From NCBI RefSeq assembly GCF_040796495.1, contig NZ_JBFNQN010000002.1:310001-374000 (forward strand): a stretch of 64,000 nucleotides of DNA, given 5' to 3'. The DNA comes from Kineococcus endophyticus. GTDB taxonomy: Bacteria; Actinomycetota; Actinomycetes; Actinomycetales; Kineococcaceae. The notes beneath the pieces were generated by a model, which made no database searches, had not been told where the DNA came from, and saw only the letters and a program-made list of their open reading frames with translations. The position numbers were made by a program, and so were the translations under genes. Shown here piece after piece: positions 1-9,528 of this stretch (position 1 is the stretch's first letter; every line of letters starts with the position of its first letter).

Positions 1-30
1 CCGGGCGGGGGCCGTGGCAGGATGCCCCCT

Positions 31-90
31 GTGAACTCCGCACCGCCAGTGACCGCCGGTGTGTCGAGGACCGAAGGATGGCGAGGCTGA
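31..90 (+). CDS. possible leaderless 19-aa upstream ORF overlapping plsC start
   Basis: A CAGGAT box at 19-24-like position is followed after about 7 nt by GTG at 31, the same spacing seen before many starts in this window. The frame encodes 19 residues and stops at 88-90, 12 nt inside the acyltransferase gene that begins at 78 in another frame. It could be a translated leader that couples or dampens acyltransferase translation. No homology is recognised and the peptide could be chance. Confidence 0.2.
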   Translation: MNSAPPVTAGVSRTEGWRG

Positions 91-839
91 TGGGGATCCC
101 GCGACCGACCCGGATCGTGCGCGCACTGCCGTTGCTGCGCAAGCACTCCACCGGACCGTCCGAGCCCGACGAGGGCGGCCGCTCGGTCCACCGCAACGAC
201 TGGGTGCGCTCGGGGCCGGCCACGGCCGTCCGCGCCACCCTGCAGCGCGGTCTGATGACCCCGCTCATGAAGTCCCAGGTGCGCATCCACGTGCACAACG
301 TCGAGGCGCTGGACCGGCTCGGGACCGCTGCCGTCCTGGTCGCCAACCACTCCTCCCACCTCGACGCGCCCGTCATCCTCGAGGCGCTGGGGGCGCGCCG
401 GCGCCGCCGGGTGGCCATCGCCGCGGCCGCGGACTACTTCTTCGACGTCTGGTGGCGCGCGGCGCCCTCGGGCCTCGTCATCGGCACCTACCCCCTGGAA
501 CGGCGCGGCGGTCGGGGCCCGAACCCGTCCTCCCAGCTGCTGGCGGACGGCTGGAGCCTGGTGATCTTCGCCGAGGGCGGGCGCAGCTACACGGGCGAGA
601 TGCGGCCCTTCAAGAAGGGGGCGGCCTACCTCGCGCTCGACGCCGGTGTGCCCGTCGTCCCGATCGCGCTGCGCGGCACCTTCGAGGCCATGCCCCCGAA
701 GAAGAACTGGCCCGTCAAGGGCCGGCCGGACATCCACGTCACCTTCGGCGAACCCCTCCACGGTCGCGAGGGCGAACGCGCCGGCGACTTCACCACCCGC
801 ATCGAGGAAGCCGTCGCGAAGCTGCTCGCCAACAGCTGA
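78..839 (+). CDS. 1-acyl-sn-glycerol-3-phosphate acyltransferase (PlsC family)
   Basis: Transfers an acyl chain to lysophosphatidic acid (or a related acceptor) at the inner membrane face. The protein of 253 aa carries the acyltransferase motif H91-x4-D96 in NHSSHLDAP, the glycerol-phosphate binding block EGGRS at about 166-170 followed by a Lys-rich stretch, and motif IV VPVVPIAL at about 191-198. ATG at 78 is preceded by GAGGA at 66-70. The first 60 residues are a basic extension without recognised domain. The exact acceptor lipid cannot be told from sequence. Confidence 0.85.
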   Translation: MARLMGIPRPTRIVRALPLLRKHSTGPSEPDEGGRSVHRNDWVRSGPATAVRATLQRGLMTPLMKSQVRIHVHNVEALDRLGTAAVLVANHSSHLDAPVILEALGARRRRRVAIAAAADYFFDVWWRAAPSGLVIGTYPLERRGGRGPNPSSQLLADGWSLVIFAEGGRSYTGEMRPFKKGAAYLALDAGVPVVPIALRGTFEAMPPKKNWPVKGRPDIHVTFGEPLHGREGERAGDFTTRIEEAVAKLLANS

Positions 840-999
840 CACCCGGCCCCGCGCGTGATCTGCGTCACGAACGAGCGGTTGCGGCCGCTCAGTGCCGCGG
901 GTCCAGGTCACGGGCAGGTCGCGGGACGGTGTACGCCAGGCCGCTGAGCCGTTACCGTCGGAACGTTCCCGGGGAACCCCGGGGACACGGCCGCGGAAC

Positions 1000-1831
<832 letters not shown>

Positions 1832-1866
1832 CGCACCCCCGGGCCTGAGCGCCCGCAGACGTGACC

Positions 1867-1900
1867 CGCCCCGGGTCCGGCCTCGGCCGGGCCCGGGGCG
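1867..1900. terminator. GC-rich hairpin between convergent rpf-like and sigma genes
   Basis: A near-perfect 16-bp inverted repeat (arm CGCCCCGGGTCCGGCC, 2-nt loop, one G-U type mismatch) followed by TTCGTCG on the plus strand. It lies between the convergent stops at 1831 and 1981 and could serve both. Confidence 0.75.
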
Positions 1901-1980
1901 TTCGTCGTCCGGGCGCTGGGAGCCGAGCGGGTCTCACGCGGTGACGTCCAGCTCGCAGGAGGACGTCCGCCGGCGTCGAC

Positions 1981-3027
1981 TCACTCCAGGTAGTCGCGCA
2001 GCACGTTGGAGCGCGAGGGGTGACGCAGCTTGGACATCGTCTTGGACTCGATCTGCCGGATCCGCTCACGCGTGACCCCGTAGACCCTGCCGATCTCGTC
2101 GAGCGTCATCGGCCGATCCGTGACGAGGCCGAAGCGCATCGAGACGACGCCGGCCTCGCGCTCGGACAGCGTGTCCAGGACCGAGCGCACCTGCTCCTGC
2201 AAGAGCGTGAACGTGACGGCAGCCAGTGCGTCGACGGCGTGGGCGTCCTCGATGAGGTCACCCAACTCCGAGGTCCCGTCCTGCCCCAGCTGGGTGTGCA
2301 GCGAGATCGTGTCACGGCCGTGCTTCTGGAGGTCGGCGACCTTCTCCGGGGTCGTGTCGAGCCCTTCGGCGAGCTCGTCCACGGTGGCCTCGCGCCCGAG
2401 GTCCTGCATCACTTGCCGCCGCAAGCGTGCCAGCCGGTTGATGAGCTCCACCACGTGCACCGGAAGGCGGACAGTGCGCGCCTGGTCCGCCATGGCCCGC
2501 GTGATGGCCTGCCGGATCCACCACGTCGCGTACGTCGAGAACTTGAAACCCCGGGCGTGGTCGAACTTCTCGACGGCTCGTACGAGCCCCAGGTTCCCCT
2601 CCTGGATGAGGTCCAGGAAGAGCATCCCCCGACCCGTGTACCGCTTTGCGAGCGAGACCACCAGGCGCAGGTTGGCCTCGAGGAGGTGGTTCTTGGCCCG
2701 GCGGCCGTCCTCGCTGATCCATCGCAACTCGCGCGCGAGGACCGGGTCCAGCTCGTCACCCGCCAAGAGCTTCTGATCTGCGAACAGGCCGACTTCGATG
2801 CGTTGGGAGAGATCCACCTCCTGTTCGGCGGTGAGGAGGGCGACCCTGCCGATGAGCCGCAGGTAGTCCTTGACCGGGTCGCTGCTCGATCCGACCGTGT
2901 CCAGAGTCGCGATCGGACCGTCGTCCTCGTCCTCGAGGACGTCCACGGCGACCGGAGAGGCGTTCTGCTGCGGACCAGTCAGCCGAGCGGTTTCCCGCGG
3001 CTGCGTCAGGACGATCGGTGAGGACAC
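1981..3027 (-). CDS. RNA polymerase sigma factor, sigma-70 group 2 (SigB/HrdD-like)
   Basis: Directs core RNA polymerase to primary-type promoters. The protein (348 aa from GTG at 3027) has region 1.2 ([13 protein letters not shown]), regions 2.1-2.4 ([50 protein letters not shown]), region 3, and region 4.2 ending in [18 protein letters not shown]. It lacks the long N-terminal tail of the primary sigma factor, so a group 2 stress/stationary sigma is favoured. GTG at 3027 is chosen over upstream in-frame starts because GAAGGG stands 7 nt before it. STAS and phosphatase genes nearby suggest a stress-response setting, but group 2 factors are not usually partner-switch targets. Confidence 0.88.
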   Translation of the reverse strand: MSSPIVLTQPRETARLTGPQQNASPVAVDVLEDEDDGPIATLDTVGSSSDPVKDYLRLIGRVALLTAEQEVDLSQRIEVGLFADQKLLAGDELDPVLARELRWISEDGRRAKNHLLEANLRLVVSLAKRYTGRGMLFLDLIQEGNLGLVRAVEKFDHARGFKFSTYATWWIRQAITRAMADQARTVRLPVHVVELINRLARLRRQVMQDLGREATVDELAEGLDTTPEKVADLQKHGRDTISLHTQLGQDGTSELGDLIEDAHAVDALAAVTFTLLQEQVRSVLDTLSEREAGVVSMRFGLVTDRPMTLDEIGRVYGVTRERIRQIESKTMSKLRHPSRSNVLRDYLE

Positions 3028-3202
3028 GGGAAAACCCTTCGTCACGGTGCCGACACCAGCACGCGACGGTCGTCCCGCGCACCGGTCTGATGTCCAAGCA
3101 CGCATCGACGGCTCTCGATGTACCCCTGAGCACGTCCATCACACCACGCTCAGCCCCGGAACACCATCGTCCCCCAGCGCCCTGGGCCGCCCCCTCTCGC
3201 GC

Positions 3203-3412
3203 TCAGCGCTCCGGACGGGGGAACCGACGCAGGTCGTCCACGGCGCGACGCTGGTCTCGCGCACGCGTTTCCTCGAGGTCCCACGCGTCGGTCGTCGACC
3301 TGTCGCTGAGGCCGGTCAGGCACGTCCGGCAGACAGCGCGACCGGCCCAGACGGTCACCGCGTCGAGTTCGGAACCGTCGGCCGCGAGGTGCTCCGCACA
3401 GAGGAGCCTCAC
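3203..3412 (-). CDS. small Cys-containing protein (possible zinc site), coupled to STAS gene
   Basis: Protein of 69 aa whose GTG start overlaps the stop of the STAS gene as GTGA, implying translational coupling. It contains C-x2-H near residues 5-8 and C-x2-C near 28-31, a layout that could bind zinc, and an acidic/basic helical C-terminus. No family is recognised. Because it is the only product coupled to the STAS protein it may work with it, but that is inference. Confidence 0.5.
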   Translation of the reverse strand: MRLLCAEHLAADGSELDAVTVWAGRAVCRTCLTGLSDRSTTDAWDLEETRARDQRRAVDDLRRFPRPER

Positions 3413-3846
3413 CGCGGTCCTGCCCCACGCAGCGCTCGCACCGTCGTCGCAGCGGGCCCGTCCGCCGCCTGCAGGGGGTTCGTCGCGGCCAACGAAACCC
3501 GGTCGGCCTCCAGAGCGGCACTGGCACTCCCGGCGTCGGGGTGGACGGGGAACCGGAAGACCTGTCCACTGCGTCGCAGGCTCTTCGCCGTCTCACCCTC
3601 CCGGTCGTCGACGACCACGATACGGTGGCGCAACGACTTGGCACGAGACCTCCCCGCGGTCAAGGCCGTCAGTGCCTCGTCCGCGAACGAGGAAACCCCC
3701 CTCACGTCCAGCAGCACGTCGTGTCCGCCACCGTCCTGCACCGCCGCCAACAACTCGGCGAGCAACTCCGGCACCTCCGCCGGGCCGACGACCCCCTCGA
3801 CGACGACGGTCCGTTCGTTCCCTCGCGTACTGCTGTGCAGCTCCAT
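3409..3846 (-). CDS. STAS-like domain protein
   Basis: Protein of 145 aa starting at ATG 3846. Residues about 10-105 read as a STAS-type alpha/beta domain (VVVEGVVGPAEV, HDVLLDVRGVSSFADEALTAL, HRIVVVDD), the fold of anti-sigma-factor antagonists. The usual phosphorylated Ser/Thr position after the second strand reads GVSSFADE, so a regulated serine is possible. A poorly conserved Ala-rich tail of about 40 aa follows. The gene is followed by the coupled 69-aa gene and then the sigma factor on the same strand. Confidence 0.6.
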   Translation of the reverse strand: MELHSSTRGNERTVVVEGVVGPAEVPELLAELLAAVQDGGGHDVLLDVRGVSSFADEALTALTAGRSRAKSLRHRIVVVDDREGETAKSLRRSGQVFRFPVHPDAGSASAALEADRVSLAATNPLQAADGPAATTVRALRGAGPR

Positions 3847-3973
3847 CGCGCGCTGTTCCCGTCCACTGGTGGTCGTTCTCCTCGCCGGCAGGTGTTCCCA
3901 CCGACGCACGTGCGGACCCCGGAACCGCCGGTCACGACGGCTGCCGAGGCGTGGGCGCCGGTCACACCCCGCG

Positions 3974-4270
3974 TCAGAGGTCCTCCGGGTGGGCGGGGCC
4001 GACGGACGCCCCTCCATCAGCCCCCTCCTCGGAGCTCGCGCCGGCGCGCTGGTGGGGACGTGCGGTGGCGGTGCACGTGAGGCGCGCCCACAGACCGTCC
4101 GACCCGGCGAGGACGACCACGTCACCGACGTCGCCGGGCGACAGCCCCGCCTCGACGGCTCTGGCAGTGGCCCGGCGACGTAGATCAGCGCTGACCCGAG
4201 CCTCGTGCTCAGCCCAACTCCGGCCCCGCAGGACGCGGGAGACGACGATGGTGACGGTGGGGTCGGTCAC
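3974..4270 (-). CDS. hypothetical 98-aa protein
   Basis: Start GTG at 4270 is supported by AGGAG 6 nt upstream. The product begins with a beta-rich stretch (DPTVTIVVSRVLRG), continues through an Arg-rich helix, then GLSPGDVGDVVVLAG and LWARLTCTATA, and ends in an acidic Gly/Ser tail. No family is recognised. It lies divergent to the large PAS-GAF-PP2C gene and upstream of the STAS gene. Confidence 0.5.
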   Translation of the reverse strand: MTDPTVTIVVSRVLRGRSWAEHEARVSADLRRRATARAVEAGLSPGDVGDVVVLAGSDGLWARLTCTATARPHQRAGASSEEGADGGASVGPAHPEDL

Positions 4271-4475
4271 GGGTGCTCCTGGCGACGTCCTGACGACGCG
4301 CGCACGCCTGCTGGTCACGATGCCTTCCCGGCCACGCTCTGACCCACCGGGTGGTGCCCACGGCTCCGTGTCCCACCAGTGTGCGGCACCGGCGCCCGCG
4401 CGGCCCGTCGAGCCGCCGGGACGTCGGCCTTTCCCGGCGAAGCCGCCGACGCCGGTCGGTCGGTCGCCGGGTGGC

Positions 4476-4481
4476 TACCCT
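4476..4481 (+). promoter_or_regulatory. -10 box of a probable leaderless transcript
   Basis: TACCCT followed by exactly 6 nt and the GTG at 4488, so transcription would begin at or next to the start codon. No ribosome-binding site is visible. Confidence 0.6.
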
Positions 4482-4487
4482 GGGCTG

Positions 4488-6749
4488 GTGCGCCAGTGGC
4501 CCGGGAAGGGCGAGGACGCCGACAGCAGGCCGGTGGACGGGGCCGCGAGGGTGCCGGGTCGACTGGACCTGCCGGTCGTCGCCCACGAGGGCCCGGTGGC
4601 AGTGCTCGTCGTCGACGTCGTCGCCGAGCAGGTGCTGTCCGGCAACGACGCGGCCCGCCGGCTGGCCCCGGGTCTGCACCTTCCAGCGGCCGTGGAGGAC
4701 TGGTCCCGCGCAGCGGGTCTGGAGGCCGCCCCGGGCGGGCTCGACGGCCGGGACGGCACCTCGTTGCTGCGCGTGGCCGCGGGTGGTCCTGAGCCCGGGC
4801 AGCAGACCACGGCCCTCCTGCACCGTGTCGCTGCCCACGCAGGTGAGGCCCTGTGGGCGACCGGTGCGCCGCTGCACGGCGCACCGCCGCCACTGCAGAC
4901 CCGGTCGCTGCTCGTCCTGGTGCCTGTCGACCTCCCGGACGCCTACGGGACCCGGGCAGGGGCCGGCCGCGACCACGGCTCGGTCCTGTCCAGCGGCCTG
5001 GCCCTGACCCTCTCCGACCCCACCGTCGAGGGGGACCCCCTGGTGTGGGTCTCGTCCACCTTCACCCAGCTGACCGGCTGCACCTCCTCCGACGCCGTCG
5101 GCCGCGACCTGCTGTTCTGGACCGGGCCCGACACGGACCCGCACGCCCTGGCCCGACTGCGTGGCGACCTCGTCCGGACGTCCCGTGGGGCAGTACCCGC
5201 CGAGGAACCCGCCGCCGACGCGATCCGCGAGACGTTGCTGGCCCACCGTCGCGACGGGTCGGCGTTCTACAACCACCTCACCGTCCTCCCCGTCCTGGAC
5301 GAGGACGGCGGCACCGCTCACCGGATCAGCCTGCAGAGCGACGTCACCGCTCACGTCCTCGCCCGGCACGAGCGCGCCCGGGAACGGCGAGACACCGACG
5401 AGCGCCTGGACGCAGCCCGCCAGGCGCAGACCGCCGCCGAGGACGCCGACCGCTCAGGGCGTCTGCTGCTGACCTTGTCCGAGGCCCTGACGGCGACGAC
5501 CACCGTGGCGGAGGTCGCCGCCACGATCGCCGACGTCGTGACCGTCGAACTGGGCGCGACCGGCAGCGGTCTGCTGCTGGCCGATGCCGCCCGCACTCGG
5601 CTGGACCTCGTGAGGTCCGCCGCCGCCCCTACCCCCGCCGACGGAGTGTGGTCGCGCATCGGCTGGGGCGACGACGTCCCTCCGGCCCAGGCGGTGCGCC
5701 AGCGAGCGGCGGTGTTCTCCGGCGACGGCACCGCGTCGCGGGCAGCGGATCCCGTGACCGCCGCGCACGTCGGGCCCGCAACGGTGGGAGCCAGCGCGAG
5801 CCTGGCCCTCATCAGCGCCGGCGAGGTCATCGGGGCGGTCTTCCTGTCCTGGGCCGAGCCCCGCCCCTTCTCCAGTCGACATCGAGCGGTGCTGCAAGCG
5901 CTGGGCCGGTACACCGCGCAGGCCGTCCAGCGCGCGGTGCTGGCCGCGGAACGCAGGAGCGCCGCCGAGGTGCTGCAACGGTCGCTCCTGACCCGGCTGC
6001 CCGAGCCGGACCACCTCGAACTCCGGTCCCGCTACGTACCTGCCGCGGCCGGCGAGCACGTGGGCGGGGACTGGTACGACGCCATCGTCCAGCGGGACGG
6101 GTCCACAGTGCTGGTCATCGGCGACGTCACCGGTCACGACATGGCCGCGGCCGCCCACATGGGCCAGATGCGCGGACTGCTCAGGGCGTTCGCCTACGAC
6201 CGCGACGAACCCCCCGCCCAGGTGGTGACCCGTCTGGACCGGGCTCTGGCCGGCTTGGGCGTCGACGGCCTGGCCACGCTCGTCCTGGGCCGGATCGAGC
6301 AGGTCCCCGCCGACACCGCGCAGGCCGGTGCTGCCGGTGGACGCGGGCTGCGTCGACTGCGGTGGACCAACGCCGGGCACCCGCCGCCCCTGCTGCTGCT
6401 GGCTGACGGGTCCACGCAGGTGCTCACCAGCGAAGCGGAGATGCTCATCGGACTCCTGCCGGACGCCGAGCGCAGCGACCACCTCGTGGCGCTGCCGCCG
6501 GGGTCGACGGTGCTGCTGTACACCGACGGCCTCATCGAGCACCGCGGCCGCAGCCTCGAGGACGGCATCGACGACCTGCGTCGGGTCTTGAGCTCGTGCC
6601 GTGACCTCTCGGTGGAGGAACTGCTGGACCGCGTCGTGGTCGATCTGGTCGGGGACTCACCGGAGGACGACTGCGCGATCCTGGCCGTGCGGGCCCATCC
6701 GGAGGACCGTCCCCGCCCGGCCGAGGCCGCAGGGCGTCGGGTGGTCTGA
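4488..6749 (+). CDS. PAS-GAF-PP2C (SpoIIE/RsbU-type) protein serine phosphatase
   Basis: Signal-responsive phosphatase of 753 aa, the kind that dephosphorylates STAS antagonists in partner-switching pathways. A first PAS-like region lies near residues 20-140, a clearer PAS domain near 165-295 (VWVSSTFTQLTGCTSSDAVGRDLLFW, a LOV-like layout but without NCRFLQ), a coiled linker at 295-325, GAF at about 325-480, and the SpoIIE phosphatase at about 490-735. Metal-binding acidic residues are present in GGDWYDA, IGDVTGHDMAAA, YTDGLIEH and EDDCAILAV. The open frame runs much further upstream, but the TACCCT box before GTG 4488 and loss of domain content favour this start. The STAS genes at 3.4 and 21.7 kb are candidate substrates. 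Confidence 0.88.
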   Translation: MRQWPGKGEDADSRPVDGAARVPGRLDLPVVAHEGPVAVLVVDVVAEQVLSGNDAARRLAPGLHLPAAVEDWSRAAGLEAAPGGLDGRDGTSLLRVAAGGPEPGQQTTALLHRVAAHAGEALWATGAPLHGAPPPLQTRSLLVLVPVDLPDAYGTRAGAGRDHGSVLSSGLALTLSDPTVEGDPLVWVSSTFTQLTGCTSSDAVGRDLLFWTGPDTDPHALARLRGDLVRTSRGAVPAEEPAADAIRETLLAHRRDGSAFYNHLTVLPVLDEDGGTAHRISLQSDVTAHVLARHERARERRDTDERLDAARQAQTAAEDADRSGRLLLTLSEALTATTTVAEVAATIADVVTVELGATGSGLLLADAARTRLDLVRSAAAPTPADGVWSRIGWGDDVPPAQAVRQRAAVFSGDGTASRAADPVTAAHVGPATVGASASLALISAGEVIGAVFLSWAEPRPFSSRHRAVLQALGRYTAQAVQRAVLAAERRSAAEVLQRSLLTRLPEPDHLELRSRYVPAAAGEHVGGDWYDAIVQRDGSTVLVIGDVTGHDMAAAAHMGQMRGLLRAFAYDRDEPPAQVVTRLDRALAGLGVDGLATLVLGRIEQVPADTAQAGAAGGRGLRRLRWTNAGHPPPLLLLADGSTQVLTSEAEMLIGLLPDAERSDHLVALPPGSTVLLYTDGLIEHRGRSLEDGIDDLRRVLSSCRDLSVEELLDRVVVDLVGDSPEDDCAILAVRAHPEDRPRPAEAAGRRVV

Positions 6750-6768
6750 CCACCGGCCCGCCCAGCGT

Positions 6769-7401
6769 TCAGGGCTGTTGCCCGAAGACGTGCCGCCGCA
6801 CCCACGCGTGCATCGCCACGGCGGCGGCGGCCCCGACGTTGATCGACCGCGTCGACCCGAACTGCGCGATGGCCAGCACGTCGACGCAGTGGGCGACGGC
6901 CTCGTCGGTCAGCCCGGGGCCCTCCTGACCGAAGAGCAGGACGCACTTGCGCGGCAGGTCGTAGGTCTCCAGCGGCACCGACCCCTCGACGTTGTCGATG
7001 CCGACGACAGGCAGTCCACGGTCGGCCGCCCACGCGGCCAGCGCCGCCACGTCCTCGTGGTGGTGGACAGACAGGTAGCGGTCGGTGACCATGGCGCCGC
7101 GCCGGTTCCAGCGGCGGTGACCCACGACGTGCGCGCCCGCGGCGTTGACGGCGTTCGCCGTCCGCACGACCGAGCCGATGTTGGCGTCGTGCTGCCAGTT
7201 CTCCACGGCGACGTGCAGCGGGTTCCGCCGCGTGTCGAGGTCGGCGACGATCGCGGCGTTCGACCAGTACCGGTACTCGTCGACGACGTTTCGGCGGTCA
7301 CCCTCGGCGAGCAGCTCCGGGTCGAACCGCGGGTCGTCGGGCCAGGGCCCCTCCCAGGGCCCGACACCGACGACCCGCTGCTCCCCCTGCTGCTCCGGCA
7401 C
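6769..7401 (-). CDS. TrmH/SpoU-family RNA 2'-O-methyltransferase
   Basis: SPOUT-class methyltransferase of 210 aa that adds a 2'-O-methyl group to tRNA or rRNA using SAM. All three SpoU motifs are seen: NIGSVVRTA (about 93-101), LFGQEGPGLT (about 157-166) and IAQFGSTRSINVGAAAAVAM (about 179-198). The first 75 residues replace the substrate-binding domain of larger members. GTG at 7401 is preceded by CAGGAT and 6 nt, suggesting leaderless mRNA. The target nucleotide cannot be named. Confidence 0.85.
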   Translation of the reverse strand: MPEQQGEQRVVGVGPWEGPWPDDPRFDPELLAEGDRRNVVDEYRYWSNAAIVADLDTRRNPLHVAVENWQHDANIGSVVRTANAVNAAGAHVVGHRRWNRRGAMVTDRYLSVHHHEDVAALAAWAADRGLPVVGIDNVEGSVPLETYDLPRKCVLLFGQEGPGLTDEAVAHCVDVLAIAQFGSTRSINVGAAAAVAMHAWVRRHVFGQQP

Positions 7402-7420
7402 CCGCCGATCCTGCCAGGTG

Positions 7421-8596
7421 TCAGGCCACCTTCCGCCACGCGGACTTCAGCCCGAGGGACCGTCCCGTCTGCAGCAGGCTGTTCTCGTACAACCGGCGGG
7501 CGATGCTCACGAAGAGGACGGCGGTGAGCGCGATGATCCCGAGCGAGACCAGCGGTTCCCACAGCGCGACGTCGCCCTGGACGACCCGCTTCGGCATGAC
7601 CATCGGCGACGTCAGCGGGACGTAGCTGAGGACGGTCTGCAGCGTCCCCGGGTCGTTGGTGAAGAACGTGGCGAAGAACGGCAGCATGACGAACATCTGC
7701 ACCGGCGTCGCGGTCGACTGCAGGTCCTCGAGCCGACTGGCCATCGCGCCGGCGGCGGCCCACAGGCACGACAGCATCGCGAACCCGAAGACGAAGAACA
7801 CGAGGAACCAGACGGCGGCCGACGGGATCCCGGGGATCGAGGACAGCAGGTCCGGCTGCGCCACGGACAACGCGCCCACCCCGGCCCCCACGAGCAGGAG
7901 CACCTGGCAGAACGCGAGCAACCCGTTCCCGGCGATCTTGCCGATGAGCAGCTGCCGCACCGGGACGGTGGTGACGAGCAGTTCGATGACGCGGGTCTGC
8001 TTCTCCTGCACGACGCTCTGCGCGATGGAGTAGCCGAAGATGATGACGATCTGGAAGAAGATGATCGCGAACGCCAGGCCGAGCAGGTAGACGGTGATCG
8101 GGTCGACGGCGTTCGGGGCCAGCAGGCGGGTCGCGGGCGGGGGCAGGGACAGGACGCGTCCGACGTCGGTGCCGCTGACGCCGAGGCTCTCGAACCCGGA
8201 CACCGTCTGGGCGGTGCTGACGCGGTTGCGCAGAACGGTGGACAGGGTGTCGGACACGCTGCGGTCGCCGACGATCGACGCCGTGCCCCCCTGGACCACG
8301 ACGGCCGCGTCCACGTCCCCGGCCCGGACCGCGGCCTCGGCCGCGGCGACGTCGGCCTCGTCGCGCAGGTGGATCCGGGTTCCGGAGTCCTCCGTCGGCA
8401 GGGCCGTCGCGACGAGGGGCTTGGAGTCCGCGGTGACGGCGACGTCGTAGTCGTCCGTTCCCCCGGAGAACACCCCCGGCAGCACGGCGGCGGCGGCGAC
8501 GATGAGGAACAGGAACAGGGTCGAGAAGATGAACCCCTTGTCGCGCAGCCGCTCCGTCATCTCGCGCTGGGCGACGATCCGCCACTGACCCCTCAC
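7421..8596 (-). CDS. ABC-2 type exporter permease (NatB-like)
   Basis: Membrane subunit of 391 aa. An N-terminal helix (about 22-42) is followed by a large external domain (about 45-165), then five to six helices (about 172-390). The EKQTRVIELLVTTV motif after the second helix is typical of the NatB/ABC-2 family. Its GTG overlaps the ATPase stop as GTGA, so the two are translated together as one exporter. The substrate is unknown; Na+, drugs or peptides are possible for this family. Confidence 0.85.
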   Translation of the reverse strand: MRGQWRIVAQREMTERLRDKGFIFSTLFLFLIVAAAAVLPGVFSGGTDDYDVAVTADSKPLVATALPTEDSGTRIHLRDEADVAAAEAAVRAGDVDAAVVVQGGTASIVGDRSVSDTLSTVLRNRVSTAQTVSGFESLGVSGTDVGRVLSLPPPATRLLAPNAVDPITVYLLGLAFAIIFFQIVIIFGYSIAQSVVQEKQTRVIELLVTTVPVRQLLIGKIAGNGLLAFCQVLLLVGAGVGALSVAQPDLLSSIPGIPSAAVWFLVFFVFGFAMLSCLWAAAGAMASRLEDLQSTATPVQMFVMLPFFATFFTNDPGTLQTVLSYVPLTSPMVMPKRVVQGDVALWEPLVSLGIIALTAVLFVSIARRLYENSLLQTGRSLGLKSAWRKVA

Positions 8597-9480
8597 CGGG
8601 ACACCTCCTGGAACAGTTCGGACAACGAGGGCAGCAACGGCGCGAACGAGCGCACCGGACCGCGGCGGACCGCTTCCGCGAGCACGGTCTGGTCGAGGTC
8701 GGGCGCCCCGGACAGTTCGAGGACGACTCCGTGCCGGCGGTGGTCGACGATCCGCACACCGGCAACAGCGTCGAGCCAACCGAGGTCCCCCTCGGCGACG
8801 AGTTCGTACCGCGACCCGGCGCGCTGGCGGCGCAGCTTCTCGGGTTCCCCGGACGCGACGACGCGGCCGGCGTGCAGGATGACGAGGTCGTCGCACAGGC
8901 GGTCGACGAGGTCGAGCTGGTGACTGGAGAACAGGACGCCGACGCCCGCTGCGGTCTTCTCCCGCAGCAGGTCGGCCATCGCGTCGACCGCCAGCGGGTC
9001 CAGACCGGAGAACGGTTCGTCGAGGACGAGGAGTTCGGGGTCGTGGACGAGGGAGGCCGCGACCTGGACGCGCTGCTGGTTCCCCAGCGACAGCGATTCG
9101 AGCTTGTCGCGGGACCGGTCGCCCAGGCCGAGGCGGTCCAGCAGGTCCTGCCCGCGACGCGTCGCCACCCCGCGGTCCACGCCGTGGAGGCGGGCGAGGA
9201 ACACGAGTTGCTCCAGCAGCCGGCCCTTGGGGTAGAGGCCGCGTTCCTCGGGCATGTACCCGAAGCGCCGGCGGGTCGCTAGGTCGGGCGTCTTCCCGCG
9301 GAACGTGACCGACCCGGAGTCGGCGGCGAGGACCCCGAGGGCGATGCGCATGGTGGTGGTCTTGCCGGCGCCGTTCGCACCGACGAAACCGACCATGCGG
9401 CCGTCGGGCACGCTGAGGCTGACGTCGTCGAGGGCGAGACGCTCCCCGAAGCGGCGGGTGATGGTGTCGAGGACGAGCAC
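8593..9480 (-). CDS. ABC transporter ATP-binding protein (NatA-like)
   Basis: ATPase of 295 aa: Walker A GANGAGKTTT (about 34-43), NatA-style signature LSLGNQQRVQVAASL, Walker B LLVLDEPFSGLDP, and the His switch in SSHQLD. The C-terminal 70 aa form the small extra domain common in NatA/DrrA ATPases. GTG at 9480 follows TAGGTT by 7 nt (leaderless). It forms a two-gene operon with the permease. Confidence 0.88.
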   Translation of the reverse strand: MLVLDTITRRFGERLALDDVSLSVPDGRMVGFVGANGAGKTTTMRIALGVLAADSGSVTFRGKTPDLATRRRFGYMPEERGLYPKGRLLEQLVFLARLHGVDRGVATRRGQDLLDRLGLGDRSRDKLESLSLGNQQRVQVAASLVHDPELLVLDEPFSGLDPLAVDAMADLLREKTAAGVGVLFSSHQLDLVDRLCDDLVILHAGRVVASGEPEKLRRQRAGSRYELVAEGDLGWLDAVAGVRIVDHRRHGVVLELSGAPDLDQTVLAEAVRRGPVRSFAPLLPSLSELFQEVSR

Positions 9481-9528
9481 CCGCCCGAACCTAGGGGCCG
9501 ACCGGGGGCAGCCGCGTCCACCGAACGT

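Noticed and set aside
3018-4487. Long in-frame upstream extension of the PAS-GAF-PP2C gene
   Set aside because: It overlaps minus-strand genes with good starts, is Arg/Pro/Ser-rich low-complexity translation, and the TACCCT box sets the start at 4488.
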